Part shown: positions 59,028 through 64,000 of the stretch, piece by piece
Layout: each line of letters starts with the position of its first letter
Position numbering within the stretch: position 1 is the first letter of the stretch
Virus record (IMG/VR): IMGVR_UViG_3300031654_000269
Location: 1-64,000 of that record
Strand: one strand, 5' to 3'
Length of the DNA: 64,000 nucleotides
From: a virus
Notes under the pieces: generated by a model
The model's database searches: none
Told to the model about the DNA's origin: nothing
The model's input: the letters and a program-made list of their open reading frames with translations, nothing else
Translations under genes and position numbers: made by a program

Positions 59028-60085
59028 CGTTGTTTCTTTTTACGGTTACTATCAAATCGATGTTCAATATCTTCCCACAAGTCAATTACCTGTTCTTTTA
59101 ATTCTGATTCCAAATTCTCCTCTTCCACAATACTAATCGACTCTTCCATTGAATTGGATAGTTTGGTTTCATTTACAGAATAGATCGTATTTTTTGTATG
59201 GTCTTTTATGAATTGAAGATTTTCCCTCACATCATCTACTCCGTAATCAAATAAAATAGTAAGAGGAGCTATATGCAGTGGTTTCCAGATGGAACTTTTA
59301 TAAACAGTCACTTCAGAACGTATCCCAATTACTCGTTTCACTTCTTTACCAGCAATAGTGTGAATTTCTGTTATTTTTGAATTCCTAGTAAAAGATGTTC
59401 TCAGACGTAGACTAGAATAAAATCCAACTGACACCCCACCTGGACTACTATATTTTTCAGCAAAACTTACAGCATCAATATTTTGACGTATTTGATTACT
59501 ACAAACCATCAGGAAGTTCTTTTGAGCCACAATGCGACATGTCTTTCGCAATTCTTCGCTGAATTCTTTTGCTCGTCGCATTCCCATTTTATCTCCTTCC
59601 TTCTTATCCATTTCCATGTCAGTTGAGAGTGCTGCCAATGAATCTGCAAATACTCCATTAAGTATTTTTGGATTGCTTGGTTCCCATGTTCTGACTTCAG
59701 AGAATACTTCCGGTACGGTATTTGGTGTTCTATAATCCATATCGTTTGTATCAAGATCAAACATACGGGCAAATTGTTTGTTTAGTCTTGCTTCCGGATC
59801 ATTGAACATAATATCTCCACCTCCTCGTTGTACCGCTCCTGCGATCTCACATAACAGGACAGTTTTCCCGGAGGAGCTTGGTCCAAATACTTCAACCAAT
59901 ATACCTCCGGGAATTCCACCTCCTCTCACTCGTCCACCACTGATAGCTAAATCAAGTAAAGTGGATCCAGTACTAACCATTATCTGAGTATTACCACCAT
60001 AATCCTCAGTTGATCTCTGAGAAGAAGATCGTCTGATCCTGCGTCGCATTTGAGTGCTTAGCTTTTGTTTCTTGGTTCGCTTCAT
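59024..60085 (-). CDS. recA: RecA/UvsX-like recombinase
   Basis: A 353-residue RecA-fold protein for strand exchange. Walker A GPSSSGKT is at 68-75, Walker B region gives LNGVFADSLAAL, and the DNA loop region has CSNQIRQNIDAV and SSPGGVSVGFYSSLRLR. The N-terminus is very basic (KRTKKQKLSTQMRRRIRRSS). Gene order SSB-RecA-RuvC-SbcCD fits a phage recombination block. Confidence 0.92.
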   Translation of the reverse strand: MKRTKKQKLSTQMRRRIRRSSSQRSTEDYGGNTQIMVSTGSTLLDLAISGGRVRGGGIPGGILVEVFGPSSSGKTVLLCEIAGAVQRGGGDIMFNDPEARLNKQFARMFDLDTNDMDYRTPNTVPEVFSEVRTWEPSNPKILNGVFADSLAALSTDMEMDKKEGDKMGMRRAKEFSEELRKTCRIVAQKNFLMVCSNQIRQNIDAVSFAEKYSSPGGVSVGFYSSLRLRTSFTRNSKITEIHTIAGKEVKRVIGIRSEVTVYKSSIWKPLHIAPLTILFDYGVDDVRENLQFIKDHTKNTIYSVNETKLSNSMEESISIVEEENLESELKEQVIDLWEDIEHRFDSNRKKKQR

Positions 60086-60468
60086 TTCTTAATGATGTTC
60101 AAACTATCAAGCACTTTATTAATCGTTCCGATTGATATTCCTCGGTTCTTTAGATTCACTTGTATTTCAACGAGGAATTCTTGAGTACCAACCGAATCTT
60201 TTCTAAATTCAAAATCACGTTTTGCTTGATGCACAAATTCATTTACGAGTGAATTTATATCGAAATCTTCATCACTCTTTTTATGCTCGATATAGAAATC
60301 TAAGGCAATACGTAAAGCCTCAGATTTTGAACAGCCATTTACAATAGAGAAAAGAGAGATGAATTCAAATTGTTGTTGAGGCAGTTGAGCCCCAATAAAA
60401 ATAGAATCATTTGCTCCGGCTCCTTTTTCACTACTGTATTTTTTCTTGAATAATTTTGTTTCAGTCAT
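60082..60468 (-). CDS. Probable ribbon-helix-helix type protein
   Basis: A 128-residue protein. The segment FISLFSIVNGCSKSEALRIA followed by LDFYIEHKK resembles a ribbon-helix-helix DNA-binding fold. The C-terminal half is helical and unassigned. Lying between SSB and RecA genes, it may regulate them or bind DNA. Confidence 0.55.
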   Translation of the reverse strand: MTETKLFKKKYSSEKGAGANDSIFIGAQLPQQQFEFISLFSIVNGCSKSEALRIALDFYIEHKKSDEDFDINSLVNEFVHQAKRDFEFRKDSVGTQEFLVEIQVNLKNRGISIGTINKVLDSLNIIKK

Positions 60469-60474
60469 GAATGA

Positions 60475-61608
60475 TTACCTTTTACTTTTTACATATTCCT
60501 CATCACAATCTTTCCATACTTTACAGTCATTACAATCATCGAACTGATCTGTGTCAACTCCGAACTCATGTTTGAATGGACATTGATTTTCCGAATCTCT
60601 ATTTCTTGATGATCTGTGTTCTCGTCGTCCTTTACTTTCTTCTTCCTCTTCCCTATCACGGATTAACATTCCACGGCGTTTTGGTTTTTCCTCTTCCTCT
60701 TCCTCTTCCTCATCTCTTTTACGAGTGGATTTTCTTTTTGTACGAGAACGTGGTTCCTCTTCCTCTTCCTCATCAGATCGCGATCTACTACGAGTAGTTT
60801 TCTTACGACGTGTTCGTGGTTCATCATCCTCATCCGATTTAAGATTATCGGTATCGGTATCTTCTTCACTATCAATTTCAAGAAACTTTGCCTGAAGTTG
60901 TTTATAAGGCAGAACGATTAGAACTTCGTCCAGGTTAGGAACATCATCTAAAATATCTTCAGTATATTGTTCCTGACGCTCTTCAGCATCAATACGACTT
61001 GCTTGAGCAAATGGATCTCCTTTTCCAATCTTCTCACTACTAAATCGTACTTTCAAGGTACATCCACTTTCCAGGTCACAAAAATCTTCAGGAATATTCC
61101 CCTCCTCAATTTCATCATAAAGCATGTTTTGAAAGTTGTAATCACTTAAATCCATGATATGAGCTTCCTCATCATACTCTTTTGAATTGATAGGAACAAT
61201 AACGTATAGACTCCTACTACGAGGATACAGGCTTTTGATTTCTTCCTTATCACCATTTTTATCCCTTAGTTCTTTTTGATATTCACAAACAGGACAAGGT
61301 TTCCCGAATGATATAGGACAGATAACAGTATCATTATCCACACCAACATTCCGGTGAATTTTGAATGGTCGTTTGTACCATAAGTCCCCAACCATTGCAA
61401 TTTCATTTTGATCATTGCGGTCAGGATGCTTTTCATCTGTAATTTCATAAGGTATTATATCAATGAATGCCCGCTTGCCTGGTTCTGGTTTATACAGTTT
61501 TATACCATCCGGCAAAGCCAGGTATCCATACGATGAAGCTTCACGTTTCTTTTCTTTTGCGTTTGCTCCAACTTTTCCACTAAATGAACTTCTGTGTTTT
61601 TTACTCAT
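60475..61608 (-). CDS. gp32-like single-stranded DNA-binding protein
   Basis: A 377-residue protein. The OB-fold region (residues 20-230) resembles phage T4 gp32, with a zinc-type cysteine cluster CPISFGKPCPVCEYQ and VIVPINSKEYD. A long acidic/basic low-complexity region (residues 240-340) follows, then a second Cys cluster near the end (CNDCKVWKDC). Low-complexity tails in SSBs contact partner proteins, but this one is unusually long. Confidence 0.85.
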   Translation of the reverse strand: MSKKHRSSFSGKVGANAKEKKREASSYGYLALPDGIKLYKPEPGKRAFIDIIPYEITDEKHPDRNDQNEIAMVGDLWYKRPFKIHRNVGVDNDTVICPISFGKPCPVCEYQKELRDKNGDKEEIKSLYPRSRSLYVIVPINSKEYDEEAHIMDLSDYNFQNMLYDEIEEGNIPEDFCDLESGCTLKVRFSSEKIGKGDPFAQASRIDAEERQEQYTEDILDDVPNLDEVLIVLPYKQLQAKFLEIDSEEDTDTDNLKSDEDDEPRTRRKKTTRSRSRSDEEEEEEPRSRTKRKSTRKRDEEEEEEEEKPKRRGMLIRDREEEEESKGRREHRSSRNRDSENQCPFKHEFGVDTDQFDDCNDCKVWKDCDEEYVKSKR

Positions 61609-61620
61609 AATAGTTAATTT

Positions 61621-61785
61621 TTAATAATAAGTACAAATATATATTTGATTATTTTCAAATTTAATTGGTTTCCCATCACCATCTTTTTGATTTTTTAATG
61701 CTTCTTCTAAATCTGTTAGAACACCAACATCAAATGAATTTTCAGCTGTCAACTCACAACTACACCACGTTGTATTAAGTTTCAT
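61621..61785 (-). CDS. Unknown small protein (54 aa)
   Basis: A 54-residue frame starting MKLNTTWCSCELTAENSFDV and ending NNQIYICTYY. Its ATG is 5 bp from the next stop, in line with operon packing. No domain recognised; three cysteines are present. Confidence 0.5.
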   Translation of the reverse strand: MKLNTTWCSCELTAENSFDVGVLTDLEEALKNQKDGDGKPIKFENNQIYICTYY

Positions 61786-61790
61786 AAAAT

Positions 61791-62294
61791 TTACTCCCTC
61801 CTTTTTGATCGTTTCATTTTACTACCGATTTCTGAATCAATATCCTTATTCCGTTGCTGCTTCTCTTTCCACTCCTCTGATAAATTTCTCGGTACACTTG
61901 GTCCGGCAAAGTATTGTTGACCGTGTAGAATAACAAGATTTTCTAATGCTTTCTTCCTTGTCCAAGCTATCTCTTGAAAAATAAGTTCGGCAAATTCCAA
62001 CTCCTCTTGCAGGTCAAGTAATTTTTTTACAGTTTGTTTATAATCTTTATCTGTACGATAAAAGGCTTCAATATCATTTGCATTTGGAGTTTTCTTTCCA
62101 ATTAGTTTTTCCGGGTCTTCATTCACTTCCAATATCAATTCAGATCGGATTGTTTTCTTCCTTTCCTCCATTTGATTTACTTCTTTCCGAAGTGATGTGA
62201 GATGTTTAGCCCATTTCAAAGCTAATTCAGCCTGTCCCAGCCATTCTACATCCAGGCTGTCAGGGTCAATTCGAATGTCTTGTTCGTAGTTCAT
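61791..62294 (-). CDS. Unknown helical protein
   Basis: A 167-residue protein with long helices (LEFAELIFQEIAWTRKKALE), a conserved-looking FAGPSVPRNL and a basic tail. I recognise the type as an uncharacterised protein near phage recombination genes, without a function. Confidence 0.65.
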   Translation of the reverse strand: MNYEQDIRIDPDSLDVEWLGQAELALKWAKHLTSLRKEVNQMEERKKTIRSELILEVNEDPEKLIGKKTPNANDIEAFYRTDKDYKQTVKKLLDLQEELEFAELIFQEIAWTRKKALENLVILHGQQYFAGPSVPRNLSEEWKEKQQRNKDIDSEIGSKMKRSKRRE

Positions 62295-62300
62295 AATTAT

Positions 62301-62519
62301 TTACTTTTTTAATTCATCTGATTTATCAATTATTTCTTCAACTAAATCGTCTAAAATTTTATTCCTTTCTTTTATTGGATTGTCTGTATCCTTTAAAGAT
62401 TTTGAGTAACCCATTTCAATCTTAATATTTTCATAATTTCCAAGATTGACAGTCGAACTAACACTGGCCCAGACTTTATCTGGTTCTGAATTATTAATTA
62501 TTTTTTTTGATCTTTCCAT
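62301..62519 (-). CDS. Unknown small protein
   Basis: A 72-residue protein (MERSKKIINNSEPDKVWASV) with a beta-prone middle and an acidic helix (LDDLVEEIIDKSDELKK). It could be an accessory of the replication block. No domain recognised. Confidence 0.55.
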   Translation of the reverse strand: MERSKKIINNSEPDKVWASVSSTVNLGNYENIKIEMGYSKSLKDTDNPIKERNKILDDLVEEIIDKSDELKK

Positions 62520-62522
62520 ATA

Positions 62523-62771
62523 TTAATGTTGGTTTAAAATTACTTTATCTCCAGGTTGTAATAATTCAACTTCAAGAGGGGCATCATCAACACACCAATG
62601 ATTGTCAGGTTCATTCAAATCAATAATTACACTTTCTCCTTTTAAAAGAATATGATTTTTATATGGCCCTCCATTAGAATTATCTATACATCGTAATAAT
62701 GAAAGAGTCGGAGCCTCACTAGCTTTAATAGGCTCATTTGATTTTTGTAATGTCACAGTGTAATTTTTCAT
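62523..62771 (-). CDS. Unknown small beta-rich protein
   Basis: An 82-residue beta-rich protein (TPTLSLL is not exact; visible blocks are NHILLKGESVIIDLNEPDNH and LQPGDKVILNQH). No domain recognised. Confidence 0.5.
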   Translation of the reverse strand: MKNYTVTLQKSNEPIKASEAPTLSLLRCIDNSNGGPYKNHILLKGESVIIDLNEPDNHWCVDDAPLEVELLQPGDKVILNQH

Positions 62772-62773
62772 AG

Positions 62774-62983
62774 TTATTCATTGTCATTTACATTAAGAAA
62801 TCCAATACGATTCTTAGATTGAATCATTTTATTATACTCAATCTGAGCCTTTGCGGTACTCATTATTTTACCCGCTAAATTAGCAGATTGTTTGACCTCA
62901 TCTATGCCAGCTTTTCCTTCACGGAATCTGTCATAAATTTTTAATAAATCATTCCTAAGTTCTACAACATTTGTTGTTTTCAT
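62774..62983 (-). CDS. Small conserved-type phage protein
   Basis: A 69-residue helical protein (LRNDLLKIYDRFREGKAGID, then KQSANLAGKIMSTAKAQIEY). I recall similar small proteins in phage replication regions, with no known function. Confidence 0.6.
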   Translation of the reverse strand: MKTTNVVELRNDLLKIYDRFREGKAGIDEVKQSANLAGKIMSTAKAQIEYNKMIQSKNRIGFLNVNDNE

Positions 62984-62994
62984 AATGTTAAATT

Positions 62995-63687
62995 TTAGTG
63001 ATTAATAGTTCTTAATTCTCTTTTTATTTTTAACTGTATTCTTTTAGCTTCAATGAGTTCTGGATATTCTTTCAAAAGAGCACTATTTCCACCTAGTAAT
63101 TGGATGAGATAATAATCACTTTCTGCACGCTGATTACGTATTTTATCTTTATTTTCTTGTTGATATTTTTTGAATCTCTTACTTAACCAATATTTATTCT
63201 TTTGTCGATAATTGGCTTCTTTATTGAGGTATTTAGTAATATTTTTTATTCTATCTTCCTTTCTCTTTCTAGATATTTCTACCTTGTGTTTATTATAGTA
63301 CCTTCTCTTTATCTTTCTTTCTCTTTCGTAAAATACAGGATTATTATTTTCCTTTGCGGCTCTTCTTAATTCCCTACGATAAGTATTTACATGTTCCTTA
63401 TTATTGTTCCTCCAATCTCTATTTTGTTTTTTTAGTTTCTCACTATTTTTTTCTCGCCATTCTTTACTATGGTTTTTAACTTGTTTTAAATTATTATTTT
63501 TCCATTTCTTAACGCTTTTTTTAACACGTTCCCTAAAGGCTAAATCATTTTTATATCTCTCTCTAGTCTTCTCACAAATACAAGATTTACACTGTTTCGT
63601 TAATCCATCTTTATTTCCAAGTTGTTTCCTAAATTTATCCACTGGTTTTTTTTCACCACATATAGAACATATTTTAGTTTCTTCCAT
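62995..63687 (-). CDS. Zinc-finger protein of the phage HNH-associated type
   Basis: A 230-residue, very basic protein. The first 40 residues, CSICGEKKPVDKFRK and QCKSCICEKTRERY, form a zinc ribbon that often precedes HNH/recombination endonuclease VII domains. The rest is Lys/Arg/Asn-rich helix without a visible catalytic HNH motif. The start at 63687 is chosen at the zinc-ribbon ATG; 63759 would overlap the next gene deeply. It may be a nuclease remnant or a nucleic-acid-binding protein. Confidence 0.6.
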   Translation of the reverse strand: MEETKICSICGEKKPVDKFRKQLGNKDGLTKQCKSCICEKTRERYKNDLAFRERVKKSVKKWKNNNLKQVKNHSKEWREKNSEKLKKQNRDWRNNNKEHVNTYRRELRRAAKENNNPVFYERERKIKRRYYNKHKVEISRKRKEDRIKNITKYLNKEANYRQKNKYWLSKRFKKYQQENKDKIRNQRAESDYYLIQLLGGNSALLKEYPELIEAKRIQLKIKRELRTINH

Positions 63688-64000
63688 AATCTTTAAGTTT
63701 AACAATTGAATAACAAGCAAATACCAATCCGGCAAAGCCAGAATTATAAAATGGTTCAACCATCTGTTCCATTATCCACCCAGCTCTCTCATTATCATCT
63801 TTCAGTAAAACGGATTGACAATACCCTAATACATGACGACGTACTGATTCTGGATCTTGATCTTTTAACCCATCTAACACTCCTCGAATCTTTTTCCAAC
63901 CACTTCCCTGAATTAAAGCCCGGCAGAGTTCAATAGATTGACTTTGTTGCTCGGCACTTTGTCGGGCTACTTTTAGACGTTGTTCCGGATCGGCAGATAA
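63674..64000 (-). CDS. Probable clamp-loader AAA+ protein, C-terminal part
   Basis: The frame is open to the window edge, so at least 108 residues of the C-terminus are seen. IELCRALIQGSGWKKIRGVL and YNSGFAGLVFACYSI resemble the collar domain of phage clamp-loader subunits. The AAA+ motifs lie outside the window. A DnaN-like clamp at 2699 makes this role likely. The stop overlaps the zinc-finger gene by 14 bp. Confidence 0.65.
   Translation of the reverse strand, partial: LSADPEQRLKVARQSAEQQSQSIELCRALIQGSGWKKIRGVLDGLKDQDPESVRRHVLGYCQSVLLKDDNERAGWIMEQMVEPFYNSGFAGLVFACYSIVKLKDYGRN

Noticed and set aside
60663-60881. Lys/Arg-rich minus-strand frame inside the SSB gene
   Set aside because: It is an alternative frame of the acidic/basic low-complexity tail, produced by repeated GAA/GAG codons.
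1-64000. Temperate prophage
   Set aside because: No integrase, excisionase, repressor or attachment site was recognised in the window; absence outside the window cannot be judged.

Overview
The window is part of the genome of a large, AT-rich tailed phage with siphovirus-type tail genes (tape measure, tail tube, tail terminator, tail chaperones with a frameshift). No integrase or excision module is visible, so a lytic phage is more likely than a prophage. The host is probably Gram-negative: the phage carries a KDO-8-phosphate synthase, a lipobox protein and several exported proteins. HYR-like and beta-helix secreted proteins, very AT-rich leaders and few Shine-Dalgarno sites among early genes suggest a Bacteroidota host, but this is inference. 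A few late genes do have a clear AGGAGG site. No DNA polymerase is present, so the genome extends beyond the window.

Layout. Positions 1-21621 are read on the minus strand: thyX, a uracil-DNA glycosylase/exonuclease fusion and a sliding clamp; a complete 7-deazaguanine pathway (queD, queE, queC, folE fused to a phosphoribosyltransferase, queF) with a DpdA-like transglycosylase; then helicase, loader, initiator, primase and a SNF2-type ATPase. From 16.9 to 21.6 kb lies an array of small unknown genes, most preceded by a recurrent 50-60 bp element: a hairpin of changing sequence between constant flanks. Two non-coding, hairpin-rich stretches (17794-18116 and 20953-21372) sit in this array, the first with a tRNA-like domain. 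A divergent control region (21622-21831) separates this arm from the late genes.

Positions 21832-51737 are read on the plus strand: terminase, M15 endolysin, a sigma-like/lipoprotein fusion, small membrane proteins, three exported proteins, then portal, head morphogenesis, protease/scaffold and capsid. A seven-gene glycan-type cassette (two glycosyltransferase-like proteins, a DUF115-like protein, a methyltransferase, a cupin, two sulfotransferase-like P-loop proteins) is inserted between the capsid and neck genes. Neck, tail tube, frameshifted chaperones, tape measure and a 1337-residue hub/fibre protein follow. A bidirectional terminator at 51768-51795 ends this arm.

Positions 51777-64000 are again minus strand: a recombination and replication block (RecA, gp32-like SSB, RuvC-like resolvase, SbcD, an SbcC split into separate N- and C-terminal genes, probable clamp-loader C-terminus), KdsA and many small unknown genes. 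The minus-strand arms thus make, protect and repair modified DNA, and the plus-strand arm packages it and builds the virion.
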